Assembly (NCBI GenBank): GCA_900074885.1
Contig: FJUW01000020.1
Span: 964,985-1,028,984, forward strand
DNA length: 64,000 nucleotides
Direction of reading: 5' to 3'
Source of the DNA: Rhynchosporium graminicola
Taxonomy: Eukaryota; Ascomycota; Leotiomycetes; Helotiales; Ploettnerulaceae
In this document: positions 1 through 9,060 of the stretch, one piece after another
Position numbering within the stretch: the first letter of the stretch is position 1
Layout: every line of letters starts with the position of its first letter
Made by a program: the position numbers and the translations under genes
The notes under the pieces: model-generated
The model's database searches: none
Told to the model about the DNA's origin: nothing
Seen by the model: the letters and a program-made list of their open reading frames with translations, nothing else

Positions 1-489
1 ACGTATATTATGAATCTTCTTCTTTAATACTAAAGAGAAAGAAAGAGTCTTCTTTTCTTAGTAATTAGTTTCTATATTAATTAGACTATTATAGGCTAAT
101 CTCTAATAACCCTTCTATTATTCTATCATACTTATTTACTTAAATATACTAAGTAATAACTATATTCTAATTATCTTTCTCTTTATATTAGTCTAAATCG
201 AATATAATAATTTAAATCGAAAAAGTATTAATAATATTAAATTAACTTTTAATACAAGATAATATAATAAGAGATATATCGAGGCCTAGCGAGACTCTAG
301 TCGATAACTTTATAATCTTATAAGAATAACTCTAATTACTAGAGAAGTAGAATAATATCTTATATAATCTTAAAACTAATTAGTAGCTAATATATAATAA
401 TAACTTTACTTAAAACTCTCCTAAAGTCTTTATATATATATACTTTCTTTAATCCTTAGAACTTAAATATTCTATAGAAATAATAAAGA

Positions 490-1230
490 AAGATAGATAT
501 TGATTAGAAGCTCTCTATAATAAGTCGCTAATACTTTACTAAGAAAAAGAAAAATATATAATCTCTTTAGAATATAAAGAAAAGAGCTAGAAAGAGCTTA
601 TAGAATACTTTTAAGCTTATAACTAAGTCTTTAATTATAATACTAAAAGATATCTAATTAGTATTATTAAGATTAATAAATAATTATTTTATTTTTTAAA
701 TAGCTAGTAAACGCTTAGAAAAGATTTAAGAAATATACTTTAGATACTCTTTATAAGATAACCTAAGAAAGCTATAGAGAGTTCTTAGTAAGCCTTTAGC
801 TATCCTTTATCATATGAAAATTAACTATTAACTTATAGACTATTAAAATATTCACTAGAGACTAAGTTAACTAATTAATAAGTTTATTAATTACTTAAAA
901 AAATAACTTAAGCTTTTTACTAAGTAATAATTATAAGATATTTTATTTAATAAGATCTAACTTGAAGTTTATTAGGAGATTATTAATAATAGCTAAGTTA
1001 ACAGACTTTAGACCTAAGATTAAGCTATTTCTATTATTAGATTTTAAGAAATATATATTCTATTTAAATATATTTATTATAATAAAAGATAAAAAGAATC
1101 TAAGAAGAAGAAATATAAGAAGTCGAATACGAAAAGAGATTATTCCTTCTATAACTAATAAGATAAAAGCTAATAGAGATTAAAAAAAGAAGAGATCTAA
1201 ATAATATACTTATTAGAGATCGATAAGTAA
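490..1230 (+). pseudogene. gag remnant of element 0
   Basis: When TAA/TAG are read as former Gln codons, one frame runs as a Gln/Lys/Asn-rich, helical gag-like polypeptide through this interval and on towards the protease. The 73-codon ATG-initiated frame at 962-1183 is in a different phase and is not the gene. No zinc knuckle could be placed with confidence. Capsid function is inferred from its position upstream of the protease. Confidence 0.5.
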
Positions 1231-1404
1231 AATAAGATATTTCTTTTATAATATATATAGATCTATCTCTTCTAATTACTTAAAGGCTTAAATATAAGCG
1301 ATACTAAGAATAATTACTAAAGGAAGATATAACTCGTAGTATCTTCTATATCTAGCTTAGGTTTATTAGTTAATAAGATAAAAATCTAAATAAAGATTTT
1401 ATCT

Positions 1405-1510
1405 TAAGATAAATTGAAATTAATAAATATTCTTATTAATAGTAAAGTAGAAGATAATCTCATATTAAGATTAATTAAAAGAGAATATAAGCTTAGACTT
1501 ACTAACGAAA
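1405..1510 (+). pseudogene. Retroviral-type aspartic protease remnant (element 0)
   Basis: The frame reads NILINSKVEDNLILRLIKRE, which matches the Gypsy protease active-site region (I/L-L-I-D-S-G-A-E-D-N-L-I-S) with the catalytic Asp changed to Asn and Gly-Ala changed to Lys-Val. It lies between gag and RT, as expected for gag-pol. The catalytic Asp is lost, so the product would be inactive even without the stops. Confidence 0.7.
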
Positions 1511-2009
1511 GACTAAGGACTTTCTAGATACTTCTAAATAATAAAAGTATTATCTTTAGTATTATAATTATCTAGATAAAGCTATTCGATGCGATTTAAT
1601 AATATTAGAATTAATACTCTTTAGCTAAGAGTTATTAATATACTAAGTTTCGATCTTATATGAGGATAGCTATAATCAAAGGATAAAGATCTTAAGATTA
1701 GCTTTAAGAATAATTAATAGAAGTTCCTTTATAATCGAAAGGATTCGAATAACCTTAATATTATAATGTCTTAAGCGTTTATAACTCTTATTAATAATTG
1801 GAAATCTCTTATATATATTATAATACTTAACTTATTTATTATATATTAGATAACTTTAGTAATACGCTTATTATTCCCTTCGAATATTATAACTTTAAAG
1901 ATATATTCTCTAATCAAAAAGAAAGTAAGCTATCTTTATTATAAAGCTATTAATACGCTATCGAGTTATAATTAAAAGTAAATTTACTTTATTCTTCAAT
2001 CTATTCTAA

Positions 2010-2414
2010 GAAGAAACTAGAGGTTCTATTGAAATACTTCGATTTCTTAAATATAAAAGATTAAATAAAGAAAAGTAGGAGTCTTATAGATATACTTATT
2101 CTTTTTATACTAAAGAAAGATAATAGCTTTTAGTTATATATTAATTATTAAGCGCTAAAAAAATAATAATCAAAAATCGATACTCTCTATTACTAATTAG
2201 CGAAATATTAGATAAGCTTCGAAATACTAAGATATTTACTAAGTTAGATTTATAAAATACTTATTATTATATTCGGATTTACTAAAGTAATAAATAAAAG
2301 ATTACATTTTATATTTAATATAAGTACTATAAGTATTAGATTATATTATTTAGATTATTAAATATATTAGTAATATTCCAAGTATTACTTAATAATATAC
2401 TAGAAGAACTTATA
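2010..2414 (+). pseudogene. Reverse transcriptase N-terminal remnant (element 0)
   Basis: Recognisable RT blocks follow in order: a KKDNSF..YINY segment (usual form KKDGSFRLCVDYR), then a leucine-rich stretch, then IFTKLDL at about 2250-2270, then a degenerate FRT.YG.YEYLVMPFGL..AP block. Translation stops at TAA/TAG where Gln or Trp is usual. The domain ends before the catalytic YxDD box, where the neighbouring sequence begins. Confidence 0.75.
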
Positions 2415-3120
2415 TATCACGTTTCGACTAGAAGCCTCAGGCTCCTAAAAGAATTATCCTAAGAGCTGCATACTTCTAAGCGTATAAGAACTAGAAATAA
2501 ACTGAGAGCTTCCGCGCTTTATAAGATATCTAATAGAGCTTATATAAGAAAGTAAAAGTTCTATATAAGACTAGTATTTATATTATTCGATAAGAGCTTT
2601 ATATAGAAATTTATATAGTAAGTAACCAGAGCTTATACTCTAGAAATATTAGAGAAAACGAAAAGTATTTTTCAAACTATTTTCAAAATTATAATTAGAT
2701 TACTTCAAATACGATAATCTTTATAATAATAAAAAAGTGAAGAATTTTTTCTAAAAGTTGCATATAGATAGCTAACGTTTTATAGCTTATTTACTTTTTT
2801 AATTCTACTAACTAATTTAAAAGTTATAATTAAATATAAAATATAAAATTTACTTTTTTAAGAAATTAGTTCTTTTTAGTATATTAAAATATAACTTTAT
2901 TATCAGAACTTATAAAAAATTCTAATAAGTGCAAAATACTCTTATTAATCGCGTACGTATTTTAGATTAAAAGGTTTTTGAAAATATTAGGGTTTTACTT
3001 TTAGCTTTTTATAACTTAATAGCTAAGCGAAACGAAATTTCTGCAAATTTAATATTAATTATAACTTAATCTTCTAGTAATATTATAACTATACGACTAT
3101 TATATAACTACTATAGTAAA
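2415..3120 (+). other. Unassigned AT-rich segment, possible LTR and leader
   Basis: It begins TATCACG and soon carries GAAGCCTCAGGCTCC, resembling the start of the 216-bp LTR of element V (TATCACGACC... GGAGCCTCAGGCCTCC). That suggests the left end of an LTR at about 2415, but I cannot find a matching end or partner. The rest (2640-3110) is A/T-rich with short T and A runs and retains somewhat more CA/TG than its neighbours. No gene is visible. Confidence 0.3.
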
Positions 3121-3215
3121 ATGCCTCCTTCGAAGCGTAATAAAGGCGCTACACTTGCTAGATCATCTCCTGGATCGTCTATTCGGCTAACTACGAGGCG
3201 CCCTTATTAAAAAAC
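3121..3215 (+). pseudogene. Possible start of a small coding remnant
   Basis: An ATG opens a basic, Ser/Arg/Pro-rich frame starting MPPSKRNKGATLARSSPGSS, with little RIP in this stretch, before a TAA at the boundary with the MULE end. It could be the N-terminus of a gag. I find no second copy in the window and cannot name it. Confidence 0.25.
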
Positions 3216-3464
3216 TCCTGAATAGTAATTATTCTATATATAGAAGTATCTAACTAAATAGCTTTAATTTTAGCTTAATTATAATCCTTAACCTTAAGAG
3301 TAATTATATTATAATAGAAGCTTTTATTCTATATAAGTAAGCTTTACTTTCTAGTATAAATTAATTAATATAAGAGGGCTAGTCCCTTAGATATATATAC
3401 TAAGCTATTAGAATTTTAGTATATAGAGATTTAGCTATTTCTATATAGAGATCTAGCTATAGCT
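3216..3464 (-). mobile_element. MULE-like 5' terminal segment, copy C
   Basis: The reverse complement matches 6282-6505 over most of its length and also matches the left end of the complete MULE-like element at 6817. The outer terminus is AGCTATAGCT at 3455-3464, the RIPed form of the rc TIR end AGCTATGGCC. Similarity fades near 3216-3226, before any transposase codon, so only a terminal segment remains. With copy A it forms an inverted repeat around the Gypsy D remnant. Confidence 0.65.
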
Positions 3465-3899
3465 TTTTTATATAATATAGCTATAATTCAAGAGTATATT
3501 TATACTTAGACTTGAACTAAGATTATCTTGTATTATATAAGAAGGCTTACTATTAGACTATATAAGCTTGAATTTTAAATATATTATATTATTTTAGTAT
3601 ATCTAATTAATATCGTTTTATATAAGTTAAAAAATAGAGATATTTATACTTAAAAGTAGGCCTTCTAATGAAACTAAGAACTTTTTCCTATCGAAAGTTA
3701 TATATAGTTATTCATAATATATAGAAGTAAAAAGTTTCTAGAAATATTCTCTATAGACTTTTAAAAAGATATATATATCAAAGAAAAAAACTCCAAAATA
3801 GTTTAGTTATTCTAAGACTTTTATATATCTATATATATAATCGACGCTAAACCCGATTGGGATGAAAATTATATTTCGAGAACGCTAGCAAATAGTAGC

Positions 3900-4700
3900 A
3901 TATAATAGATTAGACAGAATAATTATAATACTTAGTTTTCAAAGTTATCATATCTAAAGTAATTTAATTATATTATTAGATTTATTATTATTATTAAAGA
4001 TATTCTTAAAGACTTTAATAAAGAAGAATAAAAAAAATCAATTAGGAATCTAATAATATAGTATTATATATAAGTATATAGCTAAGTCTTATTATTACTC
4101 GATAATATTAGATTAGATTAATATTAGACTTAAGATCTAATATAACTAAGCCCTTAAGAAGTATATTAAAAATAAGCTTTTTTAAATAAATAAAGTAGAA
4201 ACTCTTGAAGAACCTATTAAGATATTTACTAATATTAATATTCGAATAAATAAAGAAAAAAGGAATTACTTTATATTTATTCATTTTCGTAAGCTTTAGT
4301 TTCTAGAAAAATAAGATAAATATAAAAGAGGCTTTTAGCTTTAATTAAATAATAAATATAATTATTATAACTTTTTGAAACTAAATAATATAAAATAAGA
4401 ATCAAAAGGCTAAGCTAAGAAAGATAAATATTAAGAGAACGGTTTATATTATATATGTAATAAGCTAAGATACTTTATATATAATTACTATTAGAAGAAG
4501 AAATAAGAAGAGAAACTTTAGAAGAAACCTAAAAGATTATTCAGATTAGTTAAGAGGAAGCTAGATTACTAAGAAGTTTCTAATATAAAATAGAATCATA
4601 GGATTCTATAGCTTATAGATCTAGCGAAGAATTTAAAGAGAACTTAATTAAACTTTTAGATGAAGACTAAGAAAGCTAGAGTATTATAAATAAAAGAAAT
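3900..4700 (+). pseudogene. gag remnant with zinc knuckle (element D)
   Basis: A gag-like frame with in-frame TAA/TAG ends in a CCHC box at about 4445-4490 reading LYYICNKLRYFIYNYY, where the expected Cys-X2-Cys-X4-His-X4-Cys has become Tyr, Cys, Tyr, Tyr through C-to-T changes. A Lys/Glu-rich tail follows. Capsid and nucleocapsid role is from family knowledge. The start cannot be fixed. Confidence 0.6.
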
Positions 4701-5310
4701 ATCTTATATAAGAATCTTCTATATAATACCACGAATAAGATTCTTCGAAATCATAATAATACATAAAGGATATAAGCTTATAATATAGAACTAGGTCTGA
4801 TTATATAAAATATTATAAAACTTATAATAATATTCTTAATTAGAAGTATAGATTATATTATAGCTTATTACGATATTATTACTTTTATATACTAAGTAAA
4901 TATAAAGAATCTTAAGATATTATTCAATTATTAGATAGTTAACTTCGAAGAAGAACTGAAAATAAAGAAATTCGAATTATTAGATTAGTTCCTTCGAATT
5001 AAGGATACTTAAGCTATTATTGAGGAAATAGAAGGGGAACGTTATTAGTAAAAGAGATAATACTTATTAGAACTAGTAACTTATTAGAGAATAATACTAG
5101 ATCTTATCTAAAGATAAGCTAATCTCTATTACTATATACCTTATACTTTAACTACTTACGAACTTAATATTAGAATATAGTTAATTAATATAAACGAACT
5201 AGTAATAAGAATTATTAAAGGGATACGTGATTAATCTTTAAAATAATTATTATATCTAGAGCTTATTATTAATAGAGAACTTGATTAATTAATCTTACTA
5301 ATTATAATAG

Positions 5311-5400
5311 ATCATATTAAGACTAAGATACTCATAGATTTAAGAGCTATAAGACGCTTTATAAACTTTACTTTATTAAGAAAGAAAATATTCTTATTAT
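5311..5400 (+). pseudogene. Aspartic protease remnant (element D)
   Basis: The frame reads KTKILIDLRAIRRFINFTLL. The L-I-D-S-G-A-x-R-x-F-I-N active site is visible with Ser-Gly changed to Leu-Arg. The same site in A reads KALINSGAIRRFIN and in B KALIDSGAIRYFIN. It lies between gag and RT. Confidence 0.7.
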
Positions 5401-5979
5401 TATTAATCTAGAATTATATTATCTTATCTTATTAGATGAATAAGGCGCTGGATTAGATAGATAAACTTATAGAAAGATAAAAAGAATAAAGATAATCATA
5501 AACAGAAATAGAGAAATACTATATCTCGTTATTATACTTATTAAATAATATTATAGTATATTAATAGTAATTTAGCTATATAATTATAATCTTAATATAA
5601 ACTAAGTAATTAAGAGAATTATATTTAGTAACTATAAATATAAATATAATTAACTAACTAGTTAATAAGAGACTAGCGCTAGTTTTTTAGTTATAATACT
5701 AATAGAATTTAGCTAGATAAGTTAAGTTATTAATTAGATATAACTTGAGAATTATCTTATTTAGATATATAATATTCGAGAATAGCTACTCGAACTATAT
5801 AATAATTTCTCGAAATTATTAGAGGATCTATAGGATATAAGAGCTCTAGAGACTTTATTATAAACCCTAAGATTATAAAATAAACTTTAATAATAGATCT
5901 ATAATTATTATAGAAGAGCTTTATTATTATAATTATAATATTATATAGATACTTAAGAAGTATTAAGAGTTAAATATGA

Positions 5980-6281
5980 AGAAAAGATAGATTTAAAAAT
6001 GCAAATTATTATATATTATTAATATATTAGTATTTTAGAAAGTAGAAGATTCTAAGATAAGACTTTATAAAGACTATTAAATAATCAATAATAGAATTAT
6101 AAGGGATATATATATTTTGCTAAATATATAATACTTATAGAATAGATAAGCTTATTAAAGTAAAATTATATATTAAGTTAGATTAATAGAATATATTTAG
6201 TTTAATTATAGTTAAGAAATAATATAAGTACTTATAAGACTACTTATATATTACTCTTATAATTAAAAAAACATAATATTA
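5980..6281 (+). pseudogene. RT N-terminal remnant (element D)
   Basis: RT-like blocks corresponding to RLTDYRxI..., KxYTKLDLRNxFNLIIV and KTAFRT.YG are recognisable despite many TAA/TAG. The domain is cut at 6281 by the terminus of MULE copy A, before the YxDD box. Confidence 0.6.
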
Positions 6282-6690
6282 GACTATAGCTATATCCTTA
6301 TATAGAAATAGCTAACTCCCTATATGCTAAAACTCTAGTAACTTAGCGTATATATATCTAAGGGACTAGCCCTTCTATATAAATTTATATTAGAAGATAA
6401 AGCTTACTTATATAAAATAAAAACTTTTATAATAATATAATTACTCCTAAGGTTAAGGATTATAATTAAGCTAAAATTAAAGCTATTCAGATACTTCTAT
6501 TACTTCTATCTATTACTACTACTTCTTCTTCTTAATACTATAACTTCTGAGTTTTAATCCTATAGCCCTGCGCCCTCTGAAGTAGTTTATAATAATATTA
6601 CTACTGGATTTACTGCTCTTCAGATATATGCAAAGGCCTACGGATATGCCTTTACTTACTAAGATACTATAATAGGCCTGAATCAGTATA
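6282..6690 (+). mobile_element. MULE-like 5' terminal segment, copy A
   Basis: It starts GACTATAGC (RIPed GGCCATAGC), runs about 220 bp in parallel with copy C, then carries the start of a transposase-like frame at 6540 that matches that of the complete element at 7029. Similarity ends near 6680-6690. No matching 3' TIR is visible, so this is a truncated 5' end. It interrupts the RT of element D. Confidence 0.65.
6540..6680 (+). pseudogene. Truncated MULE transposase N-terminus (copy A)
   Basis: Reading ATA as the former ATG, the frame gives ..SYSPAPSEVVYNNITTGF.. then LQIYAKAYGYAFTY, parallel to the 7029 copy (SYSPAP.., AYAKANRYTFKY). The pattern of an aromatic/Ala helix followed by GYxF fits the N-terminal FAR1-type zinc-binding domain of MULE transposases. 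The frame leaves the alignment after about 45 codons. Confidence 0.5.
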
Positions 6691-6816
6691 TTCTACTCCC
6701 TTAGCTCCTTCTCCCTTGAATCCATTAAAGATCAAGGGTAAAGGGAGATCAGAGGGTATATTAGAGAAGATAGAATAGTATCCTCAAATACTCGTCGAGA
6801 GCCTTCATTATTTGAA
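6691..6816 (+). other. Less-RIPed segment with possible coding, left half
   Basis: CA and TG are common here, unlike the surroundings. A frame with only TAG/TAA interruptions (..PLAPSPLNPLKIKG..) runs up to 6816 and continues in the same frame after 7383 if one copy of the 8-bp target duplication is removed. Identity unknown; it may be an old element or gene fragment into which the small MULE inserted. Confidence 0.3.
6809..6816. repeat. Target-site duplication of MULE-like element B, left
   Basis: TATTTGAA, an exact copy of 7383-7390 on the other side of the 566-bp element. Confidence 0.85.
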
Positions 6817-7382
6817 GGCCACAGCTAAATCGCCATACGTGAATAGCTATATCGCCATACGCTAAAATTATAGTAACTTGGCGAGTGCATCTAGAGAGCT
6901 ACCCCTTCTATCCAAATTCATGCTAGAAGGCTAAGGGTATTAATATATAATGCAAATAAGTCGGATTTTTAAGGTTATTCAGACTCAGGGGTAAAATTCT
7001 ACCGCAACTACTATCTCTTTCTAGTACTATGAGTTCCGATCTTCAAGCATATAGCCCTGCACCTCCTATAGTAATTTATAGTAATATTACTACTAGATTT
7101 ATTATCTACTAAGCGTATGCAAAAGCTAATAGATATACTTTCAAATACTAAGATAATCGACCTTTCCGCGTATTATTTATCTGCGATCGCGCTGATAAAT
7201 ACGACTCAGAGGGAAGCAAACGAATCTTGATTCTTCTAAAAGGCGGAGGAATACAGGCAGTCGATATACTATATATAGTTATATATATAAATCTTAGTAG
7301 TAATAAATATACTCTTCATTTTCGGCTCGCTTAGTAGCGTATAGCGGTATAGCTATTCACGTATAGCGATTTAGCTATGGCC
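6817..7382 (+). mobile_element. Complete 566-bp non-autonomous MULE-like element B
   Basis: Terminal inverted repeats of about 47 bp (6817-6863 and 7336-7382, four mismatches, all C/T or T/C) begin GGCCACAGCTAAATCG and are flanked by the perfect 8-bp direct repeat TATTTGAA (6809-6816, 7383-7390). The interior carries a 102-codon remnant of a FAR1-type transposase N-terminus. MULEs make 8-11 bp duplications, so size, TIR and TSD agree. Its length makes it a deletion derivative that would need a transposase from elsewhere. It is only lightly RIPed. Confidence 0.85.
7029..7334 (+). pseudogene. FAR1-type MULE transposase N-terminal fragment (element B)
   Basis: An ATG-initiated 102-codon frame with two TAA (at residues 28 and 41, both probably former CAA). 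The segment PFRVLFICDRADKYDSEG near residues 45-62 matches the CDRGGKY core of FAR1/MULE N-terminal domains, and a distal SSNKYTLHF resembles the domain end before the usual HNH histidines. The frame ends at the 3' TIR. The catalytic DDE domain and the SWIM zinc finger found in full MULE transposases are absent. Confidence 0.6.
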
Positions 7383-7390
7383 TATTTGAA
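7383..7390. repeat. Target-site duplication of MULE-like element B, right
   Basis: TATTTGAA, an exact copy of 6809-6816. Confidence 0.85.
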
Positions 7391-7724
7391 CTACTCTTAT
7401 GCTCTGCCCCTGTGTCACTTAGACAGCCTTCTATAGTATAAAACTATCTATTATCGACTGTAATAGCGATATAAAGGCTCTAGGATAAGCACTTAGATAG
7501 CTATGAACCCGATATACAGAGAGAGTGAGGCTATATATATAGTATATTATTAATCTATTATTTAGATAATACTATAGATACTACTATAGCTAATGAAACG
7601 TTAATTGGAAGAGATATAATTAGAGAAGTAGAGATATATCTAGGATACAGAGGGTGAAGATAATTCTGTATAAAGATTTTATTTGATTTAATAGTAGTTT
7701 TACGTCCAAGTCGGCCAGCGAGAG
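7391..7724 (+). other. Less-RIPed segment with possible coding, right half
   Basis: A continuation of the 6691-6816 segment. The frame (..YALPLCHLDSLL..) stays open, apart from TAG/TAA, to about 7560. The remainder is mixed sequence ending at the LTR of element A. I recognise no domain. Confidence 0.3.
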
Positions 7725-8220
7725 TATAACGTTGCTGGTTCTGACTGGTACTCGGTGTACAGGCTCGTCGGTTAGTATTAGCTATAAAGTAAAGTAAGTA
7801 AGAGGTTCGGTTCTTAATTGGAATTAAGACGTTATAAGCAGGTATTAATTATTATATGAATTTGAGCATGAAGCTTCTATCTAATAGCAGAAGTACTAGT
7901 CTTATATAGAGCTTTTATTCCCTTATACTAGCTATGCAAGACTATCTTATAGAGCGTATAAGCTCTCGCGACTTATCTAGCAGTCTAGTATATTATATGA
8001 TTCTAGATTACCTATAGCTATAATATTATTATTACTTTAATATAGGTAGATATATAATACTACTTACTATTTCGTACTATAATCGTATTAGTGCCTTTCT
8101 TCTAATAGTAATAACTCTTTTCTAATACTAAAACTCGTCTAGTACGTACTACTAGGTAGTATTATTAGTATTCTAGTACTAGGATAATTTTAGTGCTAAG
8201 AATTATATCAGCTCGTAATA
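7725..8220 (-). repeat. 3' LTR of element A (496 bp)
   Basis: It aligns with both 505-bp LTRs of element B from the left end (TATAACGTTGCTGG here, TGTAATATTCCTGG in B) to the right end (CTCGTAATA here, TTCGTAATA or TTCGTGACA in B). The centre (about 7915-8000) is diverged. A purine-rich tract on the minus strand (complement of 8221-8240, CTATCCCCCTTCTATCTTAG) abuts it and serves as polypurine tract. Confidence 0.85.
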
Positions 8221-8294
8221 CTATCCCCCTTCTATCTTAGCGTATCCTTATACTTAAGTATACCTAAGGAAATATCGATAACTACTTATAGCTA

Positions 8295-8858
8295 TCTCCT
8301 TCTTTTATTATATCCCCTGAACGCTTAACTAAACGAGTCGATGATATTATACTCGGAAGATAAATAGAACTAAGTAGTAAAATTATAATACTATATACTA
8401 GATATGAAAAGGCAGAATATAAAGAGTATATATTATCTTGCGATCCTAAACTAACTAGATATAATCGTTACGCTTAACTAAATAAATCCTATAATATTCG
8501 TATAAGGAACTAGATACTTATAGCTTCTGAATAAGAGAGTCTAAACTTCTAAATCAAGAAACTAGAAGATAAGGAAGATTTAGTAATAGCTAAGATTTAT
8601 ATATAGATCGTAAGATTAAATAAATAGAAATATTTCTTATACGAGAGGTAGTAAAAGATAATTACTACTTATTTAAATTTAATAGCTAAGCTCGATACTC
8701 TTAAAACTTTAAAGAAAGAAGAAAAAGAGAAATAGGAAAGAGAGAGAGCGCTTAAAGATACTAAGCTAGTAGGCGCAGAACCCTCTAGTTCCGATATCCC
8801 TATCGACCTCTCGCTCGATCTGATAATCGACTTTCCTTTCGACTCTATAGACCTGCTC
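8295..8858 (+). pseudogene. Antisense frame between pol and 3' LTR (element A)
   Basis: On the strand opposite to gag-pol a frame of 188 codons runs without indel. It is interrupted by about ten TAA/TAG at positions that would be Gln codons, and a few more codons may lie upstream. It is helical and charged, with a Lys/Glu-rich stretch (KEEKEKQERERALKD, reading TAG as Q) at about 8720-8760, then an acidic Ser/Pro/Asp segment (PSSSDIPIDLSLDLI) and DFPFDSIDLL. The continuation (VDLDFINRN.LVILSSRG) overlaps the end of the pol frame. Element B has a frame in the same place with the same C-terminal pattern. I recognise no family and the function is unknown. Confidence 0.45.
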
Positions 8859-8879
8859 TAAGTAGATCTAGATTTTATT

Positions 8880-9060
8880 AATAGAAATTAGCTAGTAATA
8901 CTAAGTAGTAGAGGCTTAACTTATATTCTTATATATTTTCCGAGTATAAGTAGTTCTTCTATTTTATTAAGTATCTAATAATACCTCTTTTATACTAATA
9001 GTCTAGTAATTCCTCTATATCGTACTCTATAAGTAAGTTAACTAGTTCAGCGTATATCTT
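8880..9060 (-). pseudogene. Chromodomain at the pol C-terminus (element A)
   Basis: The minus-strand frame reads EYDIEELLDYQYKRG followed by IRYLIKQKNYLYSENI, the chromodomain pattern E-Y-x-V-E-x-I-L-D-x-R-x-x-R-G, Y-L-V-K-W-K-N-Y, with Trp codons lost to RIP. In chromoviruses this domain follows integrase and can target integration to heterochromatin, which suits this repeat-dense setting. Confidence 0.75.

Larger units (their letters stand above)
1..2414 (+). mobile_element. Truncated, RIP-mutated Ty3/Gypsy remnant (element 0)
   Basis: Degenerate gag, protease and the start of reverse transcriptase lie in this order on the + strand. The left end is cut by the window edge and the right end stops in mid-RT at about 2414, where an unrelated sequence begins. 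Neither LTR is present. CA and TG are almost absent, so this is one of the most heavily RIPed parts of the window. The order protease-RT identifies an LTR retrotransposon; Gypsy rather than Copia is inferred from the RT motif style, since the integrase is missing. Confidence 0.8.
3465..6281 (+). mobile_element. Ty3/Gypsy remnant D (gag, protease, partial RT)
   Basis: A degenerate gag with zinc knuckle (about 4445-4490), protease (about 5326-5375) and N-terminal RT (about 5980-6275) lie on the + strand. From about 4800 to 5400 it is similar to the reverse complement of 12200-12840 of element A, so D belongs to or near the A/B family. Both ends abut MULE terminal segments and no LTR is visible. 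The first 450 bp hold no recognisable coding and are extremely RIPed. Confidence 0.75.

Noticed and set aside
962..1183. 73-codon ATG-initiated open frame on +
   Set aside because: It is out of phase with the gag-protease frame that can be followed through this interval; the lack of stops is by chance in Lys/Ile-rich RIPed DNA.
6809..7390. hAT transposon, because of the 8-bp duplication
   Set aside because: The termini do not look like hAT (short CAGG-type TIR), the TIR is about 47 bp, and the internal fragment resembles FAR1/MULE transposase.
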